A DNA stretch of 9,184 nt. Origin: Spirochaetaceae bacterium (lineage in GTDB: Bacteria; Spirochaetota; Spirochaetia; B11-G9). Under the pieces are notes generated by a model. It had not been told where the DNA came from. It made no database searches and worked only from the letters and a program-made list of their open reading frames with translations. Below are positions 1 to 6,469 of this stretch, one piece after another. The translations under genes and the position numbers were made by a program. The stretch lies in the NCBI GenBank assembly GCA_030643345.1, contig DAOWMA010000057.1, positions 1 to 9,184 on the forward strand, read 5' to 3'. The stretch's first letter is position 1, and the number at the start of each line of letters is the position of its first letter.

Positions 1-2
1 TA

Positions 3-414
3 AAAGATGTATGGAATTTGTTTGATTTTACCAATCCTTTAAAAGGAGGTTTGGTAAAAGGAGATCTGGTAACAAAATTGCTGGAGAATATACTGTATGT
101 TAAAACTTTTGAAGAATTAAAGATCCCTTTTAGATGTGTAGCCACCAATGTAGGAACCGGAGAACAGGAGATATTCGATTCAGGGGATTTGATACCTGCC
201 ATTCGTGCGAGTATCTCAATTCCTGGTTTTTTTGTTCCCATGAGATATCAGGGTAAGCTATTGGTTGACGGGGGAATTGTAAATTCTCTTCCTGTTGATC
301 TTCTTTGCGATTCTGACTTTAAGATAGCAACCATTGTAGAAGAATATAGAAAGTTATGATAAAGGATATAATACTGCAAGAATGGCAATAGAAAACCAGC
401 AGTGGTCAGAATAG
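3..414 (+). pseudogene. patatin-like phospholipase, 5'-truncated by window edge, C-terminus deleted and frameshifted
   Basis: The frame is open to the left edge, so the N-terminus with the GxSxG nucleophile lies outside the window; a TTG at 18 is not a believable start. The visible part reads like the C-terminal half of a bacterial patatin (RssA-type) lipid acyl hydrolase. It has a PLKGGLVKGD-like segment, then ASISIPGFF, then the catalytic DGG at 267-275 within LLVDGGIVNSLPVDLL. In intact relatives a further strand and about 50 or more residues follow. Here the frame stops at 357-359, soon after DGG. The family's usual closing helix (Y-D-K-G-Y-N-T-A-R-M-A) appears immediately afterwards in the +1 frame at 352-411, ending in TAG 412-414. 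This indicates an internal deletion plus frameshift. Loss of function is inferred; the DGG Asp itself is intact, so a shortened active protein cannot be excluded. Confidence 0.7.
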
Positions 415-426
415 TTAAACTCAAAA

Positions 427-453
427 AAATTGCGAAGAATATCTTCGCAGTTT
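427..453. promoter_or_regulatory. Strong dyad between the patatin remnant and the sigma-54 promoter: enhancer site or terminator
   Basis: The arms AAATTGCGAAG and CTTCGCAGTTT pair over 11 positions (one G-T) around a 5-nt centre AATAT, with a perfect core TGCGAAG-N5-CTTCGCA. Two readings compete. (a) It is an upstream activating sequence for an NtrC-type regulator. Such sites are dyads about 100-200 bp upstream of sigma-54 promoters, and this one is centred about 160 bp before the predicted start site near 599. (b) It is a factor-independent terminator. On the + strand the following T-run is poor (GTTTCTG). On the - strand it is followed by seven T, but no leftward gene is visible there to terminate. 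I favour (a) slightly. Confidence 0.5.
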
Positions 454-572
454 CTGCAAATAATAATACCATTACATACCTGTAGAAGAATATAATACTA
501 ATCTAAATTCTTTATTCTTTACTATATAAGAAATTAAAAACAAATATAATTCTTATCAATATAACTCTTTTC

Positions 573-588
573 TGGCATGGATTTTGCA
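573..588 (+). promoter_or_regulatory. Sigma-54 (RpoN) -24/-12 promoter of the radical SAM gene
   Basis: TGGCATGGATTTTGCA matches the -24/-12 consensus TGGCAC-N5-TTGCA at all but one position. The invariant GG (574-575) and GC (586-587) have the required spacing (GG-N10-GC). The predicted start site is about 12 nt past the GC, near 599, leaving a short leader of about 15 nt that carries a good ribosome binding site. Transcription from such promoters needs an AAA+ enhancer-binding activator, and a gene for one (2143-3525) converges on this transcription unit. The upstream stretch 481-570 is very AT-rich, as expected of DNA that must loop, although I found no full IHF consensus. Confidence 0.85.
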
Positions 589-600
589 GGTAAAAGGGAA

Positions 601-606
601 AAGGAG
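601..606 (+). promoter_or_regulatory. Ribosome binding site that fixes the radical SAM start at 614
   Basis: AAGGAG lies 7 nt before ATG 614. An in-frame TTG at 584 would begin inside the -12 element of the sigma-54 promoter, upstream of the predicted transcript start, so it cannot be the start of a sigma-54-driven message. Confidence 0.85.
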
Positions 607-613
607 AAAAGTT

Positions 614-2146
614 ATGTCTGTTAAGAATGCATTGGTGAAAAGAGTTGTAGTAAGAAAAATATCAAATAGTTTAACCGGTGATATTAAAGATTTAAAAAAA
701 ATGGTTAAGCTTTCCAGAAAATTTAAAGTAAATCTTAGTGTTAAGAATTTTATAGACAGTCTGGGAGATTCTGTAGATAACGGGGGAACACTTGCAAAAT
801 TGCTTTTAAGAATCGGTAAGACTATGAGCCCTTCATACAGAAAGAAGATTGTAAGAAACCTTATATACAATCAGTATGTCTATGGAGCAAAAAAAAGGCA
901 GGAGATGTCTACCGGCGAAAATTGGGTACCGACTCTTTTTGTTATGAGTCCTACAATGAGGTGTAATCTTAACTGTACGGGATGTTATGCCGGGCTTTAC
1001 ACAAAGGATGGAGACCTTCCTGAAAGTGAAGTAGACAGGATGCTAGGTGAAGCAAGGGACCTTGGAATCTATTTTGTTGTCATTTCAGGCGGAGAGCCCT
1101 ATATCCAAAAGGACATGCTTTTCAGGATGTTTAAGAAGTACAACGATATGTTTTTTCTGACATACACCAACGGAACTTTTCTGGATAAAAAGGCAGCCAA
1201 AAAGCTTGCTAAACTTGGTAATGTTGCGGCAGCTATAAGTGTGGAAGGTTATGAGAAAGAGACAGATGAGAGACGGGGAGAAGGCGTTTTCAAAAAGATT
1301 TTAACAGCTATGGATAATTTAAAGAGAGAAGGAGTTCTTTTCGGGATAAGCGTTACATACACTCGAAATAATATCGATACTGTAACAGATGAAAAATTTA
1401 TAGAGTACTTTATAAATAAAGGTGCTGTTTTCGGCTGGTACTTTATGTTTATGCCGGTAGGAAAAGACCCGATTCTTGATCTGGTCCCAACTCCTAAGCA
1501 GAGGGTATATACAGGGGATAAAGTTGCTGAGCTGCGTGGAAAATATCCGATTTTCTTAGGTGATTTCTGGAATGACGGACCTGCTGTGGGTGGATGTCTT
1601 GCAGGAGGGAGACAGTATCTTCATATACTTAATTCTGGGAATGTGGAGCCGTGTGTTTTTGCACATTTCAGCAAGGATAATATAAAGGGTAAGACTTTTC
1701 TTGAAGTTGCAAATTCACCATTTTTTAAGGCGATCAGGGGTAGATTCCCATACAACAATAACGCGAATTTAAGACGGCCCTGTATGATTATTGATAATCC
1801 TGAAGTTCTAAGGGACGTTGTCGATGAATACAATGTTTGTCCCGGACATAGTCATTCCGAATCTATAGTTCAGGACCCTGAAGTGGTAAAATGGGTTAAT
1901 AACTACGCGGAAGAGTTCAGGAATCTGGTAGATCCCCGATGGGAAAGAGAAATAAACGACCCGAATAACAGGTGGTATAAAGAAGGAGATGAATATAAGG
2001 ATCTGTTTAGGTTCCTGGAAGACAATGCAGATAAAACTAAAACGTCAGCAGTAAAAGCAGACGGGAATGGCAGTTCAGGTAAATTAAAAGAGAGACTGCA
2101 GGAAGTTCAGGAAGAGAAAAATGAAAAAGAGAAAGTCCTGGTTTAG
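614..2146 (+). CDS. Radical SAM protein with SPASM/twitch-like C-terminal cysteine domain, sigma-54 dependent
   Basis: A 510-residue radical S-adenosylmethionine enzyme; the reaction it catalyses is unknown. Residues 1-100 are basic and helical, with no signal peptide. The core begins at about 108 with the cluster motif C117-N-L-N-C121-T-G-C124 (CxxxCxxC, binding the SAM [4Fe-4S] cluster), followed by the SAM-contacting GGEP at 159-162. The C-terminal part has C328-x13-G-x4-C347, C390 and C409, fitting a twitch or reduced SPASM domain that holds an auxiliary Fe-S cluster. Such domains occur in peptide- and cofactor-modifying enzymes. The segment RRPCMIIDNPEVLR around C390 recurs, from memory, in uncharacterised radical SAM proteins of anaerobes. 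About 40 charged, low-complexity residues end the protein. It has its own sigma-54 promoter and AAGGAG site. Its last codons overlap the convergent regulator gene and encode half of a terminator hairpin. No precursor peptide or partner enzyme is visible. Confidence 0.9.
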   Translation: MSVKNALVKRVVVRKISNSLTGDIKDLKKMVKLSRKFKVNLSVKNFIDSLGDSVDNGGTLAKLLLRIGKTMSPSYRKKIVRNLIYNQYVYGAKKRQEMSTGENWVPTLFVMSPTMRCNLNCTGCYAGLYTKDGDLPESEVDRMLGEARDLGIYFVVISGGEPYIQKDMLFRMFKKYNDMFFLTYTNGTFLDKKAAKKLAKLGNVAAAISVEGYEKETDERRGEGVFKKILTAMDNLKREGVLFGISVTYTRNNIDTVTDEKFIEYFINKGAVFGWYFMFMPVGKDPILDLVPTPKQRVYTGDKVAELRGKYPIFLGDFWNDGPAVGGCLAGGRQYLHILNSGNVEPCVFAHFSKDNIKGKTFLEVANSPFFKAIRGRFPYNNNANLRRPCMIIDNPEVLRDVVDEYNVCPGHSHSESIVQDPEVVKWVNNYAEEFRNLVDPRWEREINDPNNRWYKEGDEYKDLFRFLEDNADKTKTSAVKADGNGSSGKLKERLQEVQEEKNEKEKVLV

Positions 2147-2156
2147 GACTTTCTCT
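2128..2156. terminator. Bidirectional hairpin terminator inside the overlapping 3' ends of two convergent genes
   Basis: A perfect 12-bp inverted repeat, AGAGAAAGTCCT, with loop GGTTT, then its complement AGGACTTTCTCT. There is an A-rich run on the left but only a modest T content in either exit direction. Both stop codons sit at the loop: TAG 2144-2146 for the radical SAM gene and TAA (2145-2143) for the regulator. The hairpin is therefore made of coding sequence from both genes, and it is positioned to stop both transcripts and prevent antisense read-through. Confidence 0.75.
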
Positions 2157-3525
2157 GTATCCCGTATTTCTTCATCATATTCTGAAGGAGCCTTCGGTCC
2201 ATTTTTGAAATACGGGATGCGCGTGAAATATTCCAGTTGTTCTGCATCATGAGTTTCCTTATAAAGAGTATTTCGAGTTCTGAAACTGCTTCCTGCCGGA
2301 CTGTTTTTTTTCGTTCGAGAAGCTCTTCATAGGATTCCGGTACCTGAAGTGTAATATCAGCAGAATCTATTATTTCTATAGGTATTTCTTCCAGTGTTAT
2401 TCTGCCGGTTGTAGCAAGAAGTGCCATGTGAGTAATAACATTTCTAAGCTCACGAATATTACCCGGCCAGTTGTACTGGTCCAGTAATGTATAGATCGGT
2501 CCATCAATGGTTAAAGCGGATGTTTCCCCATTTTCTATTATAATCTTTAGAAAATGCCGGGCAATTAATCTAATATCTTTAGGGCGTTCTCTTAGAGGGG
2601 GGACCCTTATTGGAACAACTGCAAGGCGATAATAAAGATCAGCACGGAATTTCCTGTCCTCTATTTCTCTCTTTAAGTTTTTATTAGTTGCAGCAATGAT
2701 CCGCAAATCGGTATGTACCAGTTTATTGCCTCCAACCTGATAAAAACTCTTTTCTTCTATTACTCTTAGAAGTTTTGCCTGAAGAGCAAGGGGCATATCA
2801 CCAATTTCATCGAGGAATATAGTACCTTTATCGGCAAGTTCAAGCTTGCCTGTTCTATCGCTGTATGCTCCGGTAAATGCACCTTTTTTATATCCAAATA
2901 GTTCAGATTCGAGCAGCTCTCCCGGAATCGCAGGACAATTAATTCGAACAAATTTACCATTTCGTTTGCTTGCCCTGTGTATCATATCGGAAATTATTTC
3001 TTTTCCCGTTCCTGTTTCACCCAGAATAAGAACAGGAACATTTGTCTCTGCAACTCTTGCGGCCAGATTTAACTGATCAATTGTACCCGGGTGCTGTGTA
3101 ATAAATTCAGTAGTTTCAGGGAAAAGAGGTGCATGCAGATTAATACTGGATGTAAATTTTATTGCTCTTTGAATAATCTTTTTAAGATGTTCCACTTTAA
3201 CAGGTTTTGTAAGATAATCATAAGCGCCTGCTTTAACTGTTAAAACAGCCTGGTCTATACTGGCATATGCAGTCATTATAATTACAGGCAGATTCGGTTC
3301 GGTTTCTTTTACATATTGCAGAAGTTTAAGCCCGCTCATACCTGGAAGCCGTACATCAGTTATAATGACCGATGGTCTCTCCGTTTTGTACTTTATTAAG
3401 AAGCTATCTGAATCCGCATATCCTTCAACGTTAAAATAGTCTTTAAGGTTAAAGATAAGAAGGTCCAGCAGTTTCTTTTCGTCTTCAATAATTGCTACTG
3501 TTTTTTCTTTTTCGCTTTTTTCCAT
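2143..3525 (-). CDS. NtrC-family sigma-54-dependent response regulator
   Basis: A 460-residue cytoplasmic transcription activator with the standard three-part layout. The receiver domain (about 8-125) has the acidic pair E14/D15, phospho-acceptor D57 (ITDVRLPG), T85 and K107. The AAA+ domain (about 145-370) has Walker A GETGTGKE at 169-176, the sigma-54 contact loop GAFTGA at 215-220, Walker B GTIFLDE at 234-240, and R294 and R300 in the arginine-finger region. A Fis-type helix-turn-helix (about 425-455, NISRASRIS...LLQNMMKKYGI) ends the protein. All key residues are intact, so it should activate sigma-54 promoters when phosphorylated. It follows the histidine kinase after a 16-nt gap and is surely its partner. 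Its ribosome site is modest (GGGG, 5 nt before ATG). The obvious candidate target is the sigma-54 promoter at 573-588 of the convergent gene; this is inference. Confidence 0.93.
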   Translation of the reverse strand: MEKSEKEKTVAIIEDEKKLLDLLIFNLKDYFNVEGYADSDSFLIKYKTERPSVIITDVRLPGMSGLKLLQYVKETEPNLPVIIMTAYASIDQAVLTVKAGAYDYLTKPVKVEHLKKIIQRAIKFTSSINLHAPLFPETTEFITQHPGTIDQLNLAARVAETNVPVLILGETGTGKEIISDMIHRASKRNGKFVRINCPAIPGELLESELFGYKKGAFTGAYSDRTGKLELADKGTIFLDEIGDMPLALQAKLLRVIEEKSFYQVGGNKLVHTDLRIIAATNKNLKREIEDRKFRADLYYRLAVVPIRVPPLRERPKDIRLIARHFLKIIIENGETSALTIDGPIYTLLDQYNWPGNIRELRNVITHMALLATTGRITLEEIPIEIIDSADITLQVPESYEELLERKKTVRQEAVSELEILFIRKLMMQNNWNISRASRISKMDRRLLQNMMKKYGIQRKS

Positions 3526-3541
3526 TGGGACCCCATATTTT

Positions 3542-5629
3542 TTAAAGTGCCGACTGAGGCAATACTATATTAAAAACAGTTTTCCCTACAGTACTTTCAA
3601 CATTGATAGTTCCTCCCGCCTCGGTTATTATTCGTTTGGAAACAGCAAGGCCCAGCCCCGTTCCTTCCTGTTTTGTGGTAAAGAACGGCTCAAATATTCT
3701 ACATTCCGTTTCCGGAGAAATACCCGGGCCGTTATCTATAAACTGTACCTCAATAGTATCCTGATTTCTTTTTATAACGGCTTTAAAAATACCATTTTCC
3801 GGTAAAACTTCAATAGCATTGAGTGAAATGTTAAGACATACCTGAATAAATGCTTCCCTGTTTATCATGGCAGTACAGTTATTATTGGTGGATGATAATT
3901 CCAGATGTATATGGTTCTTTAGTGCTTTTTGTGATATAAGTTCAAATGTTCTTTTTATAGTTTCTTTAATGTCTGTCTGAGAATGTTCAGTTTGCTCCAT
4001 AGGAGGGAGGGTCAGAAGCCTGTTTAATAACTTAGACATTCTCTCTGTTTCTTCCAGAATATCTACAGCTAAACGTTGTATCTCTTTTTCGGAAAGGTCT
4101 TTTGAAACAATGGTTTCGGCAGAAGTAGAAATAATAGAGAGGGGATTTCTTATTTCATGGGCCACTTCCGAAGTGATCGCATTAAGTACTGTAATTCTTT
4201 CTATCCTTGCCTGTTTTTGTTCCAATTCGATTGCTTTTGCATGAGTCTGACATCTTCCAATAATAACAGGAATACCGGAAAAGAATAGTTCAAGTTCCTC
4301 TATTTCTTTCTGATGCCATGGGCGTGCTACACCCGGGTCGCCTATAAGGCATACTGCATCGAGTTTATTTTTTGTAAAAAGCGGAACAGTAAGACTTATT
4401 TTATATTTGTCTAAAAGTCCAAGCTCTTCTCCCTGCTCCCATGAAAGGGCAATTTTATGTAAATCACAAATTTTATGAATATTATAAAGCTTATCGGTAA
4501 GTTCTCCATTTAGGGGAAAGAAAAGCCCGGAATCACTCTGATGAAGAGAATGATATTTTCTGATGTTTGTATCTCTCGTTAAGAAATAGAACTTTTTAAC
4601 ATGCAGATCGTGTGTAAATAGTTTTATAAGAAATTGATCAAGTTCCATGATATCTATAATTTCAGCTAATTTAGGAACAGCGAGGTTCAGAATTTTATAA
4701 ATGTTAGTTAATGACGGGTTTATAAGAGAATCTATTCTGTCTCCAATGATTCTGATAAGGGGAATAGAAAAATTAAAAATAAGCAGAAATTCAAGTATAA
4801 TAAGAAATGATTCGTGAATAAACAGCGAGTTTATTATAAGGGAGTTTAAGGGGACCAGCGCTTTATTGTAGAGAATTATAATAAGACCCAGAAAAGCCGG
4901 ATATAGTATAAAAAACCGGAAAATCGCTTTTCTGTCTATATAGCCGAATTGAAAAATAAGTAAAAGGAAATATACTGTATAAATTCCGGAATTTGCAAGG
5001 TAAAAGTATATTCCCACCCTTAAAGGTAGAAAGACAAAGTTGTTAAAAAGGAGAATAAGCGAAAGAGGGATGAACCCCGTAAGGACCATAATAACTGTTT
5101 TTCTTTCGCGGTGCAGAAGATTGAGTTTTAAACTTCCGGCGACTCTGAAAATTGTCAGAGATAAAAGAGATAACTGATATATAATCATTACTAAATAGAT
5201 GCCAAAATAAACCGGATTTTTATGTATGTATGACTGAGGCTGAATCAGGTCCTTAAAAAAAAGTATTGAAGATTCCGGCCTATAGGTAAGCATCAGCATA
5301 ATACCGAGAAGCACTGGAATTATATATAAAAAGGCAAGCAGGATATTAGAGCGGTTTTTTATCCGTTTCCTGGGGAAAAAGAAGGAAAAATGATAGAAAA
5401 GCGGGAAAAAAAAGATACTGCCGAATATCGCTATGTTAAGACCTATCATTACATGCATACTTCTAAGGAAAGAGTAGAAAAAGAGTATCTCAAGATTTGT
5501 GAGGGTTATTGGAATAAGAAGCAGGCTTAAAAATCTGTTTATCGTACCTTTGACATTATAGTTGTAAATTAAATAGATAAGAGCAATATCCAGGATAAAC
5601 AGAATAATAAGAACAGCACTTATAATCAT
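3542..5629 (-). CDS. Membrane sensor histidine kinase, partner of the NtrC-type regulator
   Basis: A 695-residue sensor kinase. Residues 1-290 hold about eight or nine hydrophobic spans with little periplasmic loop, so the signal may be sensed within or near the membrane. Residues about 320-460 look like a GAF-type domain, an assignment made from spacing and the pattern around VPLFTKNKLDAVCLIGD. A coiled stretch leads to the H-box SEVAHEIRNPLSII with phospho-acceptor H491. The ATPase domain has the N-box around N600/N604, G1 DNGPGI at 632-637, F-box FEPFFTTK at 646-653 and G2 GTGLGLA at 656-662. All catalytic motifs are present. The architecture recalls PrsK, the kinase paired with PrsR in PEP-CTERM/exosortase systems, but no exosortase gene is visible and the resemblance is general. 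The start codon shares ATGA with the stop of a truncated upstream frame. A promoter for this operon is not evident. Confidence 0.92.
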   Translation of the reverse strand: MIISAVLIILFILDIALIYLIYNYNVKGTINRFLSLLLIPITLTNLEILFFYSFLRSMHVMIGLNIAIFGSIFFFPLFYHFSFFFPRKRIKNRSNILLAFLYIIPVLLGIMLMLTYRPESSILFFKDLIQPQSYIHKNPVYFGIYLVMIIYQLSLLSLTIFRVAGSLKLNLLHRERKTVIMVLTGFIPLSLILLFNNFVFLPLRVGIYFYLANSGIYTVYFLLLIFQFGYIDRKAIFRFFILYPAFLGLIIILYNKALVPLNSLIINSLFIHESFLIILEFLLIFNFSIPLIRIIGDRIDSLINPSLTNIYKILNLAVPKLAEIIDIMELDQFLIKLFTHDLHVKKFYFLTRDTNIRKYHSLHQSDSGLFFPLNGELTDKLYNIHKICDLHKIALSWEQGEELGLLDKYKISLTVPLFTKNKLDAVCLIGDPGVARPWHQKEIEELELFFSGIPVIIGRCQTHAKAIELEQKQARIERITVLNAITSEVAHEIRNPLSIISTSAETIVSKDLSEKEIQRLAVDILEETERMSKLLNRLLTLPPMEQTEHSQTDIKETIKRTFELISQKALKNHIHLELSSTNNNCTAMINREAFIQVCLNISLNAIEVLPENGIFKAVIKRNQDTIEVQFIDNGPGISPETECRIFEPFFTTKQEGTGLGLAVSKRIITEAGGTINVESTVGKTVFNIVLPQSAL

Positions 5630-5778
5630 GTCCCTATTCTATCATGAAAAACAAATAATCTTAACCGGCCTCTGTAAATTAATAGCGCAGTCCCGGCCTT
5701 GATTTCGAGTATTTCATTCTGCTCCGGTTCGCCTTTAATATTAGCTGCAGCTACCTGTTTTCTGTAATGCTTCCTCCG
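5626..5778 (-). pseudogene. 3' remnant of an unidentified gene upstream of the kinase
   Basis: An open frame of 50 codons, bounded upstream by an in-frame stop at 5779-5781, contains no ATG, GTG or TTG and so cannot begin here. It reads like real protein (for example KGEPEQNEILEIKAGTALL), and its codon use suits the neighbourhood. Its TGA overlaps the kinase ATG as ATGA, the usual sign of translational coupling in an operon. I read it as the C-terminal end of the gene that once preceded the kinase, with the rest deleted at about 5765-5785. I do not recognise the family. Chance openness of a short frame is the alternative. Confidence 0.4.
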
Positions 5779-5955
5779 TCAAATGTGGATGCCCGGGGTC
5801 CAACAACAGGAGAGTATTATTACGAATCAGATAATTTTGCCATTGAGTCCTTTGGTTTAAACCCCTTTATGATGCCCGATGGAAGAATGGTAAGCGAGGA
5901 CCTCTATTCGCCTAATCACTTTAAGGTCTATCTGGGGTTTTCAACATATTTTTAA
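5767..5955 (+). pseudogene. 3' remnant of a probable outer-membrane beta-barrel protein
   Basis: A 62-codon frame begins at an ATG with no ribosome binding site. The last residues, HFKVYLGFSTYF, alternate polar and hydrophobic residues and end in Phe. This is the typical last strand of an outer-membrane barrel, where the terminal aromatic is recognised by the BAM complex. The preceding stretch, rich in Tyr, Asn and Asp, looks like an extracellular loop. No signal peptide or earlier strands are present. Upstream of about 5767 the frame turns into an antisense shadow of the neighbouring remnant. The piece is therefore the C-terminus of a longer gene that lost its 5' part. Its stop overlaps that of the PAP2 gene tail to tail (shared bases at 5952-5955). 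A small stand-alone protein is unlikely. Confidence 0.5.
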
Positions 5956-6467
5956 ATTAAAATCAGATTCACAGTCATGGCGGAGATTATTCCAACTGTG
6001 TAGCCCCCGAGAATATCAGAGACATAATGCATCCTTTTTGCAATCCGGGCTGTACCGATAAGAAGAGACCAGAGAAGAAATATTGCTCCGGTCCCATAAT
6101 ATCCGGAGAATAACAGACTGAAGGCAATGACGGAACTGCGCATGGAATGCCCCGATGGGAAGGTGTAGGGATCAGTCTTATGGGTTATTCCCGGAGAATC
6201 GTTGAAAGGACGTTCCCGTCGAATGGAAAATTTAAGAATTACGGTAACCAGTGTGGCCAGAACAAGACTGCCGGCCAGAGGCAGAAGGAGCTTCTGCTGC
6301 AGTTCAGGTTTCAAAAACCATAGAAGTACCAGAATTGGAATTACAATCAAAGAATCAGCAGAGTGAGAAAACAACTTCAGGAAATCTGTTAACACAGGTT
6401 TTCGGGTGAAATTGCTTATTTGACCAGTTAACTTCCTGTCAAGGTCGGATAGTTTTGAAACCTTCAT
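5952..6467 (-). CDS. PAP2-family membrane phosphatase
   Basis: A 171-residue integral membrane protein of the type 2 phosphatidic acid phosphatase superfamily, which removes phosphate from lipid (or sometimes sugar or undecaprenyl) phosphates at the membrane. All three signature motifs are present: K79-x6-R86-P87 (KFSIRRERP), P104-S-G-H107, and R141-x5-H147-x3-D151. H107 and H147 are the expected general acid and nucleophile. About five hydrophobic spans occur (roughly 40-52, 60-78, 110-122, 126-140, 152-170). The size is that of compact bacterial members (PgpB- or BcrC-like). It begins 2 nt after the stop of the nucleotidyltransferase gene, so it is the last gene of a coupled unit. The substrate cannot be read from the sequence; undecaprenyl pyrophosphate or a phosphatidyl intermediate are the usual options. 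Confidence 0.88.
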   Translation of the reverse strand: MKVSKLSDLDRKLTGQISNFTRKPVLTDFLKLFSHSADSLIVIPILVLLWFLKPELQQKLLLPLAGSLVLATLVTVILKFSIRRERPFNDSPGITHKTDPYTFPSGHSMRSSVIAFSLLFSGYYGTGAIFLLWSLLIGTARIAKRMHYVSDILGGYTVGIISAMTVNLILI

Positions 6468-6469
6468 CG

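Noticed and set aside
248..472. 74-codon - strand frame across the patatin 3' end
   Set aside because: It is antisense to the recognisable patatin sequence, has no ribosome site, and its hydrophobic run is an artefact of AT-rich DNA.
491..550. Two perfect TATAAT hexamers (491-496 and 545-550) as sigma-70 promoters
   Set aside because: Neither has a recognisable -35 box at 16-18 nt; the region is simply very AT-rich.
554..566. TATCAATATAACT as an IHF site between the dyad and the sigma-54 promoter
   Set aside because: Only the TATCAA half matches; the required TTR half is missing.
584..613. TTG at 584 as an upstream start of the radical SAM protein
   Set aside because: It lies inside the -12 element of the sigma-54 promoter and has no ribosome binding site; ATG 614 has AAGGAG at ideal spacing.
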